21,201 nt of DNA from a virus, in IMG/VR virus record IMGVR_UViG_3300033981_002212, positions 1-21,201 of that record. One strand, given 5' to 3'. Positions within the stretch are counted from its first letter, which is position 1, and each line of letters opens with the position of its first letter. A program made the position numbers and the translations under genes. This document shows positions 6,698 to 13,694 of the stretch, one piece after another. Below the pieces are notes generated by a model. It saw only the letters and a program-made list of their open reading frames with translations. It was not told the origin of the DNA and did not search any database.

Positions 6698-7945
6698 ATG
6701 TCAGAATTTACTTTTAACGACTGCAACGGCCTCGCTGGCTTTATGAGCCTTGGCTTTGTAAACAAGGGCATTGATATGAATGTCCGCACAGGAACTTTGA
6801 ACTTTGGCAACCGTGTTGCTGAGCTAAACCGCAAGCATCTTGGCGACAACTGGTCTTCATTCTTTTCAGATGATCCAAATGAATGGCCAGACAACAAAGC
6901 CGACATCGTACTTGGCTGCCCTCCATGCTCTGGTTGGTCGGTGTGGTCTGGCCCTGCAAACCGCGGTCCTGACGCAAAGGCACACGAGCACACTCGCGCA
7001 TTTATGAAGTACGCCGCGCGCATCAAGCCGAAGATGATTATCTTTGAATGCGTGCAACAGGCGCTTACTCAAGGGCGCGATGCAATGATTAAGTACCGCG
7101 ACATGGTTGAAGAGCTTTCTGGAAAAGAATATGACCTGTACCATGTCAAGATGAACAACCTTCAGGTTGGTGGTTTTTCATACCGCATGCGTTACTTCTG
7201 GACTGCTGTTGAAAAAGGAATGCCATTCGGTGCAGAGGCAATTGCACCAGCAGAAATGCCAACAATGATGGACGTAATTGGTGACCTTGAGGATCTCGAC
7301 ATGTCATGGGATCCGCAGCCGTACAGAAAGGCTCCATCAAAGTTTGTTGAGCACCTTCGCAATGAAAGTGGCGTAGTTGACGGACACATCAACAAAACAA
7401 ACCTTGAAGGACAGCGCATCAAAGAAATCTTTGACATTCTTGGAAACGATGGTTGGAAGCCAATGACTCCAGTAAGCAAGGCGCTTCGAGAAGCTGTCGC
7501 AAAGAACAACGACCAGTTTCCACAGGCTTGGCTTGCACAAGAAGAAAAGCTTCGTGCCAGTGACTTCAACATGGGATTTACGATGCCGTGCCGTTGGGAT
7601 GGAAACTCGTGGGCGCACGTTATGACAGGCGGTGCACTTGATCACGTGATCCACCCAACACTCGAGCGTCGCATTACTCACCGCGAAGCTGCACGACTGC
7701 AGGGTCTTCCAGACGACTGGGAATTCGCTGCCGCAAAAGACTACTCGCCGTTGTCTGCAACTTGGGGCAAGGCAGTTGCAGTACAGGCCGCTGAATGGAT
7801 TGCTGACGCTGCAAAGGCATCACTTGAAGGACAGCCAAATGGCCCGCAGGGCGAACTAATCGGCGACCGCGAGTGGTTAGTCAATACAGACAAAGGCTTT
7901 AGCCGCCAGGCAGTTAAGAAGAAGTACTACACAAAAGAAAGCTAG
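6698..7945 (+). CDS. C5-cytosine DNA methyltransferase
   Basis: A 415-residue protein. Motifs in order: I as FNDCNGLAGFMSLGF (residues 6-20, SAM site), IV as GCPPCSGWS (73-81, catalytic Cys77), VI as FE117CV in place of ENV, VIII as S-Y-R-M-R (161-165) where the usual Gln is Ser, IX as RRITHREAARLQGLPDDW (324-341) and X as GKAV in place of GNAV. The region between VIII and IX (about 170-320) is the target-recognition domain. It methylates C5 of cytosine in DNA using SAM; the target site cannot be read. No restriction endonuclease is adjacent, so it is an orphan, probably for anti-restriction or as the first step of base modification. It has its own leader with CGGAGA before the ATG. Confidence 0.87.
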   Translation: MSEFTFNDCNGLAGFMSLGFVNKGIDMNVRTGTLNFGNRVAELNRKHLGDNWSSFFSDDPNEWPDNKADIVLGCPPCSGWSVWSGPANRGPDAKAHEHTRAFMKYAARIKPKMIIFECVQQALTQGRDAMIKYRDMVEELSGKEYDLYHVKMNNLQVGGFSYRMRYFWTAVEKGMPFGAEAIAPAEMPTMMDVIGDLEDLDMSWDPQPYRKAPSKFVEHLRNESGVVDGHINKTNLEGQRIKEIFDILGNDGWKPMTPVSKALREAVAKNNDQFPQAWLAQEEKLRASDFNMGFTMPCRWDGNSWAHVMTGGALDHVIHPTLERRITHREAARLQGLPDDWEFAAAKDYSPLSATWGKAVAVQAAEWIADAAKASLEGQPNGPQGELIGDREWLVNTDKGFSRQAVKKKYYTKES

Positions 7946-7982
7946 TACTTTGGTTGGTCACAAAAAATGGCCACTAATGATG

Positions 7983-8006
7983 TATAATGTAGCCAACGAC
8001 AAAGGA
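7983..8006 (+). promoter_or_regulatory. Candidate -10 and RBS before the dimer-glycosylase gene
   Basis: A perfect TATAAT (7983-7988) lies in the 68-base gap after the methyltransferase. It is followed by AAAGGA (8001-8006), a good Shine-Dalgarno 7 bases before the ATG at 8014. No -35 hexamer is obvious at 16-18 bases upstream, so this is at best a -10-dependent promoter. Confidence 0.45.
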
Positions 8007-8013
8007 CGGCTAC

Positions 8014-8520
8014 ATGCAATCATTTCTTACAAACACCGAGTCATTCGAGCTTACGGCCCATCATCTCGACAATAAGCGACTGCATAAGCAGACGCTCGAG
8101 GCATGGCAGTGCCTTATGACAATGTGCAAGCTCGACCCGAACAACGAGCATCGCGAGCCTAAAGGCTGGACAAACCATCCAGTTGTCCGTATGTGGCGCG
8201 GCTACGAGACGCTATTTGTTTCGTACATCTCAGCGACATACTTTGAGTGGATCTCGCGCGGTTACAAGTCAACACTTCTTGATAAGACGTACCGCACCTA
8301 CGACAAGGCTCTTGAGCTTGGTCGCATATCGTCAGAGCTAATTGTTCCACCATGGATGGCAGATGCAAAGTACTACGCAGATTTGTGCTCTACTCACCGC
8401 ACCGCGCTGCTTTGCAAAAATTATGAGTGGTACAAGCAGTTTGGTTGGCCAGAGGACACTGGTGAGCAGCCACCAACCTACGACTACTTATGGCCTCATC
8501 AGGACGGCTACGCAAACTAA
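8014..8520 (+). CDS. Pyrimidine-dimer DNA glycosylase-like protein (MSMEG_6728/Pyr_excise type)
   Basis: A 168-residue protein. The N-terminus MQSFLTNTESFELTAHHLDN followed by KRLHKQTLEA matches the start of the MSMEG_6728-type family, a bacterial and phage relative of T4 endonuclease V (DenV). WTNHPVVRMWRGYE and a late Tyr-x-x-F-G-W-P...YLWP are further family marks. DenV cleaves the glycosyl bond at UV-induced cyclobutane pyrimidine dimers and nicks DNA through its N-terminal amine; here the residue after Met is Gln rather than the Thr of T4. A repair role is sensible for a phage of sunlit water. Family membership is fairly sure, enzyme activity is not. Confidence 0.7.
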   Translation: MQSFLTNTESFELTAHHLDNKRLHKQTLEAWQCLMTMCKLDPNNEHREPKGWTNHPVVRMWRGYETLFVSYISATYFEWISRGYKSTLLDKTYRTYDKALELGRISSELIVPPWMADAKYYADLCSTHRTALLCKNYEWYKQFGWPEDTGEQPPTYDYLWPHQDGYAN

Positions 8521-8528
8521 TCTGAGAC

Positions 8529-8549
8529 GCTTCTACATTCACTAGAAGC
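8529..8549 (+). terminator. Hairpin after the glycosylase gene
   Basis: GCTTCTA (8529-8535) and TAGAAGC (8543-8549) form a perfect 7-bp stem with a 7-base loop; allowing one bulged C, GAGA/TCTT lengthens it. It starts 9 bases after the stop at 8520. The flank is TCTTAAAAA rather than a U-run, so it may be a weak terminator or an RNA-stabilising stem. Confidence 0.45.
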
Positions 8550-8621
8550 TCTTAAAAATGGTGTGATAGTCGTCTAAGCATCTATAAATTAGACGTGACC
8601 AGGAATCACTAGAATGCGAGA

Positions 8622-8627
8622 TACAAT
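8622..8627 (+). promoter_or_regulatory. Candidate -10 element of a leaderless WhiB-operon transcript
   Basis: TACAAT (8622-8627) sits 9 bases before the ATG at 8637, and there is no Shine-Dalgarno before that ATG. With a usual -10-to-start distance the RNA would begin at or next to the ATG, giving a leaderless mRNA, a common arrangement in actinobacteria. No -35 is visible. Confidence 0.35.
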
Positions 8628-8636
8628 GCTATACGC

Positions 8637-8975
8637 ATGAAGGATTCAAGAAAAGGCGAGTGCCTATGGTCAGAATGGTCTGGAGAAGGCTACAGAACTT
8701 ATAATAGTTCTACTGTCGTCTTTTACACAGAAGATCACGTTGACACTGAGCACGAGATAGTCAAACGAGCGCTCGCATCTGCAATTCAACGCGACGGAGT
8801 AGTTGATTCTCTTGGTGACGCTTTCAAAAAGATAGAAAATGCAAAGACAAGCTACGGTTACGCAGGTACGGTTGACGGTTCGCACGAAAAGTATGCGTGC
8901 AACGAAGATGGCGAAACACAGCTTGGTGACATTGTTGATTCAATTCACGAGGTTGTGTGGGTTGAAATTACGTGA
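8637..8975 (+). CDS. Hypothetical protein coupled to WhiB
   Basis: A 112-residue acidic protein (MKDSRKGECLWSEWSGEGY...), not recognised. It has a beta start (STVVFYTEDH), a long helix (EHEIVKRALASAIQRDG, continuing as VVDSLGDAFKKIENAK) and a Tyr/Gly-rich C-terminal part ending EVVWVEIT. Two Cys (C9, C88) are too few for a metal site alone. It begins without an RBS just after a -10-like TACAAT, and its stop overlaps the WhiB start (GTGA), so it is co-translated with the regulator and could be a partner or a product of the same regulatory unit. The function is unknown. Confidence 0.6.
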   Translation: MKDSRKGECLWSEWSGEGYRTYNSSTVVFYTEDHVDTEHEIVKRALASAIQRDGVVDSLGDAFKKIENAKTSYGYAGTVDGSHEKYACNEDGETQLGDIVDSIHEVVWVEIT

Positions 8976-9517
8976 AAAAGCCTGGAGGCTTGAGCGACGT
9001 GGCGTGGATGGACGATGCCGCATGCGCACAGCCAGAAAACGCACACATTAAGAAGTACTGGTTCTCAAAAGTTCCAAAAGAAAAGTACGCAGCTAAAAAC
9101 TTATGCTACACATGTCCAGTAAGAAGTCAATGCCTTAAGTGGGCTCTTGAAAATAAACAAATACATGGCGTGTGGGGTGGAAAAGATGAAGGAGAACTTC
9201 GTCGTGCATTGTCCGTTTCATACACTGGCCAAGAAGTTAGACGTAAAAGATTTCCAAACTGCCCTCATTGCGGTGGTCGCCCTAATAAGCTTAGGGTAGT
9301 TGTTGCTGACTCACCAGAAGGCGGACGGTGGACAAAAATGAAGCTTGTAGTTTGTGATGAGTGCCAGTTCGTGTGGCGTAGCCGCACTAGCGCTAACGCC
9401 GTAACTGCGTACCACTCTGACCGTGAAACGCGTGATGAAAAGAAAAAGAACGAAAAAGAAAAAGCTAAAGAAAAGAAAGTAAAAAAGCTTAAGACTGCTT
9501 CACAGCCCAGCACCTAG
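8972..9517 (+). CDS. WhiB-family iron-sulfur regulator fused to a zinc ribbon
   Basis: A 181-residue protein. The WhiB domain (about residues 8-85) has the four [4Fe-4S] ligands as C18, C45-x2-C48 and C54, and the diagnostic turn GVWGG (66-70) with a basic segment after it. WhiB proteins are actinobacterial and actinophage factors that bind the principal sigma factor and respond to redox or NO. A second metal site follows: C97-P-H-C100 and C128-D-E-C131, a zinc-ribbon pattern not part of normal WhiB. Residues 149-173 are a Lys/Glu-rich charged tail. The start is GTG, coupled to the gene before (GTGA). The final 29 bases overlap the convergent methyltransferase gene. Confidence 0.85.
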   Translation: MKKPGGLSDVAWMDDAACAQPENAHIKKYWFSKVPKEKYAAKNLCYTCPVRSQCLKWALENKQIHGVWGGKDEGELRRALSVSYTGQEVRRKRFPNCPHCGGRPNKLRVVVADSPEGGRWTKMKLVVCDECQFVWRSRTSANAVTAYHSDRETRDEKKKNEKEKAKEKKVKKLKTASQPST

Positions 9518-10013
9518 TATCGGTGTCTTGGACGTTTACTTCGCCATCTGCGAATATCTGCAGGTACTGCGCTAATTCTGTTGCTGTAACATTCTTGTAG
9601 TATTCCCAACTACGAATTGGATTCTCATCTATAGCTGAGTGAGGTGGTCGTCCTTCTCCTGCCATCGTTGCAATGAAAAATCCACCGGGAACAAGGTGGT
9701 TGTACGCATTAGCAATGATTGACGGCCATACTGGAGTATGCTCAAATACCTCAGCACACACGATGATGTCAAACGGTGTATCGCTTCTAAACGCCACCCC
9801 GTCAACAACAATGTCTACACCAGGGCCTTCTTGAAGATCAATTCCAAGGTATGATCCACCTTCAGAAGTAAGTTCACTGAACATTGACTTAATGCTGCCA
9901 TTAATGTCAAGACTTCCGATCTCAAGAACGTTGTTCCCAGTTTTCTTTATACTCTCTCGAGCCGCAATCTGACTAAGTGAATAGCCAAACCACTGAGTTA
10001 CCGCGCCGTGCAT
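9489..10013 (-). CDS. Class I SAM-dependent methyltransferase
   Basis: A 174-residue Rossmann methyltransferase. Motif I is NVLEIGSLDINGS (residues 28-40), acidic post-I LGID59LQEGPGVD, motif II region FDIIVCAEVFEHT (81-93) and a later LVPGGFFIATMAG strand. This is the Methyltransf_11/23 pattern of small-molecule, sugar or protein methyltransferases, not a DNA base enzyme (no DPPY or PC motif). It follows the GT2-TPR-GT2 gene with a one-base gap, so it may methylate the sugar that the glycosyltransferase adds. Its 3' end overlaps the convergent WhiB gene by 29 bases. Confidence 0.77.
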   Translation of the reverse strand: MHGAVTQWFGYSLSQIAARESIKKTGNNVLEIGSLDINGSIKSMFSELTSEGGSYLGIDLQEGPGVDIVVDGVAFRSDTPFDIIVCAEVFEHTPVWPSIIANAYNHLVPGGFFIATMAGEGRPPHSAIDENPIRSWEYYKNVTATELAQYLQIFADGEVNVQDTDTRCWAVKQS

Positions 10014-10014
10014 G

Positions 10015-11754
10015 TTACGCCTCCAAATTCCATTTGATGTAGAACTTAAGCTTATCGTCTTGTACTACTTCTCTAAAGTTAGGTGGAGGATCGGTTGCAA
10101 TCGTGAGCGACCGATTTCCACTGCATCTTGTAATGCACGTCAGTACTCCGCGGCGCTTCTTTGTTGTGTTGCACCACATAAGTACATCGTCGTCTCCGTA
10201 CCACCACTTCATTGACTCGTCGAAGCGCCATTCTTTTGTCAGGTCTTCTGGAAGCACCATGCAAAATCCACCAAGTCCGCCACTGCCATCAGTTCTGCCG
10301 TTGCTTGTTGATGTCACGTCCTGAGTTATGTCAGTAAACTTTCTATAGTCATACAGCGGAGATGTTAGTCCAAGACTCTTGTCATACTCAAGAAGCGAGG
10401 CAAGTGAGCCAATACAGTTATCTTCAAGAACTACATCGTCGTTTACAAAGGCCGTTGCGGTGTTGTTCCTGGCAGACACAGCAATTCCGATGTTCCACAT
10501 GACGTGAATTCCAACAGCTAAGTCAACTTTCTTTAGCGTTACTTTTTCTTTATCTTTAAGAACTTTCTTGTATGTTGCATGCGCATTTGGTCCGTCTGCA
10601 ACCACAACAATTTCAATAACCTGTGGGTCGTTTTGCAGCTTTTCAATTACAGCTAACGCACCGGCCACGTTTGACTTTGTTGGAATCACTGCTGTAACCT
10701 GCACAGGATACGTCTCGCGAAGCATCATCGCAAGGTTTGACTGCAGTCTTTCGTTGTTTGGTTCAAACTTAAGCGCGTCTCGTATATACGAAATAGCCTC
10801 GTGTTTGTTTCCAATATTCCACGACGAGATTGCCGCAAGGTCATGAGGAAGAGCTCCCCATGCAGATGCGTCATTAAGGTATACCAGCGGCTTTTCTTTA
10901 ATTGTTAGCGCGCGCCTTGCTGATGACACGCAGTTTTCCCACTTGCCTGCCGTGTAGTAATGAAACGCAAGTTCAACCCACGGCTCACGGGAGTCGGGCG
11001 CCTCTGCCGCAGCGCGAAGAAGCCACGTCTCTGCCTCGTGCGGTTCTATCTTTGCTAAGTACCGCATTGACGCTGCTCGCTCTGGCCGCCACTGCGCTGT
11101 CGGTAGGGCTAAATGACGCTTGAATTCTGTTACAGCCTCGTCATTCTTTCCATAGAAGAATAATTCACGAGCGTAGTAGTAAGCGTTTCTATCGTCATTC
11201 GGGCGTTCGTCAACAGCTTTCTTAAGCAGAGGAAGATACTGTCCGCGGGACTTTGAAGAATCAGCATGATGATGAACTTCCATACCAATCCAAGCTTGAA
11301 ATTCATCGTTAGTTGGTGAAAGCACCTCGTGCACTGGGTGAACCCAGCGGTAGCCATGGCGTGCATGCGCTTTATCCGCGCCGTACACCAGGCCTTCTGT
11401 TCCGTCTGGGTTCCAATTCCACACATATTTGTAGCGTGGTCTTGTTGTTTCCTTTGGCATATTTTCTAGATGATCTCGCCAGCCTTCAACAAAGACTTCG
11501 TCCATGTCAAGCGCAATGCATATATCAATGTCAGGTGGTATCAGCGCAAGTGATGCGTTTCTAGCGTCGTCAAATCTCCAAGGTTTTACTGAAATTTGTA
11601 CAACATTAATGCCAAGCTTTCGTGCCTTTTCAATTGTGCCATCAGTTGAGCCTGTATCCGCAATTAGCAAATAGTCAGCGTTTTTAGCAGAATTGAACCA
11701 CGGCTCGACGAACTGCTCTTCATTTAGTGCTATTGTGTAGACTGCAATTTTCAT
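10015..11754 (-). CDS. Fused glycosyltransferase: GT2-TPR-GT2
   Basis: A 579-residue multidomain protein. Residues 1-165 are a GT2 domain of the LPS core-glycosyltransferase/SPBc2-like kind: AVYTIALNEEQF, IADTGSTDGT (31-40) and metal-binding ALD83MD85EVF. Residues about 175-345 are helical TPR-like repeats (NAYYYARELFFYGKNDEA, WVELAFHYYTAGKWENC, SWNIGNKHEAISYIRDAL). Residues 350-579 are a second GT-A domain (VTAVIPTKSN, VVVADGP, AFVND439DVVL and a late WWYGDDDVLMW). GT2-TPR proteins are known in bacteria and phages; the second GT domain is a notable addition. Two activities could build a disaccharide on one acceptor held by the TPRs. Overlap with the upstream gene is ATGA. Confidence 0.8.
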   Translation of the reverse strand: MKIAVYTIALNEEQFVEPWFNSAKNADYLLIADTGSTDGTIEKARKLGINVVQISVKPWRFDDARNASLALIPPDIDICIALDMDEVFVEGWRDHLENMPKETTRPRYKYVWNWNPDGTEGLVYGADKAHARHGYRWVHPVHEVLSPTNDEFQAWIGMEVHHHADSSKSRGQYLPLLKKAVDERPNDDRNAYYYARELFFYGKNDEAVTEFKRHLALPTAQWRPERAASMRYLAKIEPHEAETWLLRAAAEAPDSREPWVELAFHYYTAGKWENCVSSARRALTIKEKPLVYLNDASAWGALPHDLAAISSWNIGNKHEAISYIRDALKFEPNNERLQSNLAMMLRETYPVQVTAVIPTKSNVAGALAVIEKLQNDPQVIEIVVVADGPNAHATYKKVLKDKEKVTLKKVDLAVGIHVMWNIGIAVSARNNTATAFVNDDVVLEDNCIGSLASLLEYDKSLGLTSPLYDYRKFTDITQDVTSTSNGRTDGSGGLGGFCMVLPEDLTKEWRFDESMKWWYGDDDVLMWCNTTKKRRGVLTCITRCSGNRSLTIATDPPPNFREVVQDDKLKFYIKWNLEA

Positions 11755-12596
11755 TTTGGCATTGTCATAATACTATTGACGTACGAATTGGCGCTTCCAC
11801 TGTACTTGAACCGGCCAGTGTGCACTAAATCAATTGAAGGATCAAGCCACGTCTTTCCTCCGAGTTGCTGCCAGTATCTGCAAAAAGCGTAGTCTTCTGA
11901 AAGATACCGCTGGCGAGAGTCAATATGCGGATTGAAAAAATTGTACGAGTACTTTTTCTCTTCAGAACTCAGTCCGCCAGTGTCATCTACATACTTAAGT
12001 TCAGGGAATGCTTCAATCATTTTTTCAATTGTGCTTCGCTTAATAAGCATAAATCCAGTACCAAGGTCGTACGCAGATATTGCTCCATCTGAGATGTCTA
12101 CTTTTGTTTGGCCAGGCTCTATTGCGCTAAAAGCAAACCGTGCAGATTCTTTTACTGCCTGCCTTATCGGAATTCCTTCGCGTACCATAGCTTCTGTCTT
12201 TTCCCAGTTTATTTCTTTTACCGGGTACGCTCCAGCAATTACGTCTTTATTGTGCCACAGCAACTTGAGAATAGAGTCGGACTCAAACGATATATCTGAG
12301 TCAATAAAAAGCAAATGAGTGTACTCTGGATTTGCCATAAACTTTGCTACAAGCATATTTCTTGACCTTGAGATCAGTGAATCCGCTAAAGTGCTTACAC
12401 TTGTCTTTAGACCTATATTTGTAAATGTCAGCATTGACTTTATAAGTGACATCATGAACGGCTCTGTAACAGTGTTGTCATAGCATGGAACTGCGATATA
12501 CAGATTCCAGCTTTTAAGCTCTTCATTTGATATGACTATTTTGCCGGTCTCGTCTGGCGTAGCCTTGCTAGAAGTTTTGCTCTTTTTGATTGCCAT
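11751..12596 (-). CDS. GT-A glycosyltransferase
   Basis: A 281-residue protein. After a Lys/Ser-rich leader of about 25 residues comes LYIAVPCYDNTVTEPFMMSL, the first strand-loop of GT-A enzymes. SRSRNMLVAKF is the donor-binding Arg-x-R region and LLFIDSDISF (D99-S-D101) the DxD metal motif. DLGTGFMLIKR and LSEDYAFCRYW complete the fold, the latter containing the usual catalytic E-D. It resembles phage and cyanobacterial GTs annotated as Anp1-like or GT2. It is the first gene of a three-gene minus-strand unit with the GT2-TPR-GT2 and methyltransferase genes. The ATG has no clear SD; a TAATAT (12608-12603) lies immediately upstream, so the message may be leaderless. Confidence 0.76.
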   Translation of the reverse strand: MAIKKSKTSSKATPDETGKIVISNEELKSWNLYIAVPCYDNTVTEPFMMSLIKSMLTFTNIGLKTSVSTLADSLISRSRNMLVAKFMANPEYTHLLFIDSDISFESDSILKLLWHNKDVIAGAYPVKEINWEKTEAMVREGIPIRQAVKESARFAFSAIEPGQTKVDISDGAISAYDLGTGFMLIKRSTIEKMIEAFPELKYVDDTGGLSSEEKKYSYNFFNPHIDSRQRYLSEDYAFCRYWQQLGGKTWLDPSIDLVHTGRFKYSGSANSYVNSIMTMPK

Positions 12597-12662
12597 TCAT
12601 TCATATTATCTCGATAACCAGTGTAAAATTGGTAACAGCGTATAGTATTGAATAGAGGACAT
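12597..12662. promoter_or_regulatory. Divergent intergenic region, candidate back-to-back promoters
   Basis: This 66-base AT-rich gap separates a minus-strand gene (start 12596) from a plus-strand gene (start 12663). Plus strand: TATAGT (12641-12646), then AGAGGA (12654-12659) close to the ATG. Minus strand: TAATAT (12608-12603), which would place the start of RNA at about the ATG. No clear -35 is present for either. Expression of both units must begin here or upstream, so promoter function is likely although the exact elements are uncertain. Confidence 0.4.
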
Positions 12663-13694
12663 ATGCAAAATTTTTCAGAACCACCTGCTGACTTTGACAA
12701 ATGGCCAGTGCTGCCGTCTACTCCAAAAATTGGAGAAGCTGAGCTTTTAGAGATAAGTAAGCTTCAATACACAGACCTAGGCAGTGGTTTGGTTGTATTT
12801 CACGATGCCTTTAGCGTAGAAAAGTACGCTTTAGACTACATTGATCGTCGAGCATATGAAATTGGCAAAGATAGATGGTCATACGCTGTTGGAGAAGACG
12901 GAGTTGAGTACGGAATAAACGAAGATGGGTTTAGGTACCGTCTTGAAGATGTGCCAAACGCGCCTACGCGAATTCTTGCTCCAGTTGTTTACGAAACACC
13001 TAAAGATATTGTAGACTATTTTGTTGGGCTAGAAGACTCAATATACAAGTGCCTTATTAAGTATATTGATATGTTTCCTCTTGTCGTAGGAAGCCTGTGG
13101 TGGAAGACACGGGGGCACGTTCTTCGATACGACAGCGGTGGAGTCTTAGGATGGCACCAAGACAATGACACAAACTATAAAGTCACTGGTGGAGTTCGCT
13201 ATATGCCACGAGGTATGGTCGCCGCGAGGCAGACCGCAGGGGCTCTTGCGTATTTTAATGACTCAGTAGAAACGCAAGAAGAGCTCGATGGAGAAAACTT
13301 TTCAGGAGGGCATCTAAAATTTCCACACGCAAATGTAGAGTACATTCCTAAAAAAGGTGACATCATCTTTTTTCCTACAAACTACATTGCAGCACACGGC
13401 GTAACAAAAATGAATGGCGGTACGCGGTATGCATACTTAACATTTTTTGGCCAGGGTGGAAACGACGAAAGCGCGCACATCAACATAGTAGAAAGCTCAG
13501 AAAGTAGAGAATGGTGTCCACCTGTGTGGTTTGACAGTATCTACGACGACTACGAAATGTATTGCAAGTCTCAGTACTCCATTTGGTCTTTAAATGCTAC
13601 AGAACTTGAGCATGGGATTAACCCAGTGTTTCAAAACAGATGTGTAACGCAATACGGGCAAAGTCACACTGCTCAAGAAATTAAGAAAGCTTGA
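12663..13694 (+). CDS. 2OG-Fe(II) oxygenase, prolyl-4-hydroxylase-like (paralog A)
   Basis: About 343 residues from the ATG at 12663, preferred over an in-frame TTG at 12648 because AGAGGA precedes it. The double-stranded beta-helix core has the Fe(II) triad and 2OG-binding Arg: GWH165QD167ND, AAH245GVTKMNGGTR255YAYL. The segment LGSGLVVFHDAF before the core, YFNDS, and PKKGDIIFFPTNYIAAHG are shared with the three minus-strand genes that follow. It probably hydroxylates a peptide or small substrate with O2 and 2-oxoglutarate. It is the only gene of its island on the plus strand and it runs into paralog B with a 14-base tail-to-tail overlap. A 35-residue N-terminal extension and a C-terminal part of about 75 residues are specific to it. 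Confidence 0.8.
   Translation: MQNFSEPPADFDKWPVLPSTPKIGEAELLEISKLQYTDLGSGLVVFHDAFSVEKYALDYIDRRAYEIGKDRWSYAVGEDGVEYGINEDGFRYRLEDVPNAPTRILAPVVYETPKDIVDYFVGLEDSIYKCLIKYIDMFPLVVGSLWWKTRGHVLRYDSGGVLGWHQDNDTNYKVTGGVRYMPRGMVAARQTAGALAYFNDSVETQEELDGENFSGGHLKFPHANVEYIPKKGDIIFFPTNYIAAHGVTKMNGGTRYAYLTFFGQGGNDESAHINIVESSESREWCPPVWFDSIYDDYEMYCKSQYSIWSLNATELEHGINPVFQNRCVTQYGQSHTAQEIKKA

Noticed and set aside
6698-7945. Restriction-modification system
   Set aside because: No endonuclease-like gene is adjacent; the neighbours are a DUF6378 protein and a dimer-glycosylase-like protein, so the methyltransferase is an orphan.
11313-11564. Plus-strand frames inside the GT2-TPR-GT2 gene
   Set aside because: Low-complexity shadow translations opposite a well-supported gene with clear GT motifs.
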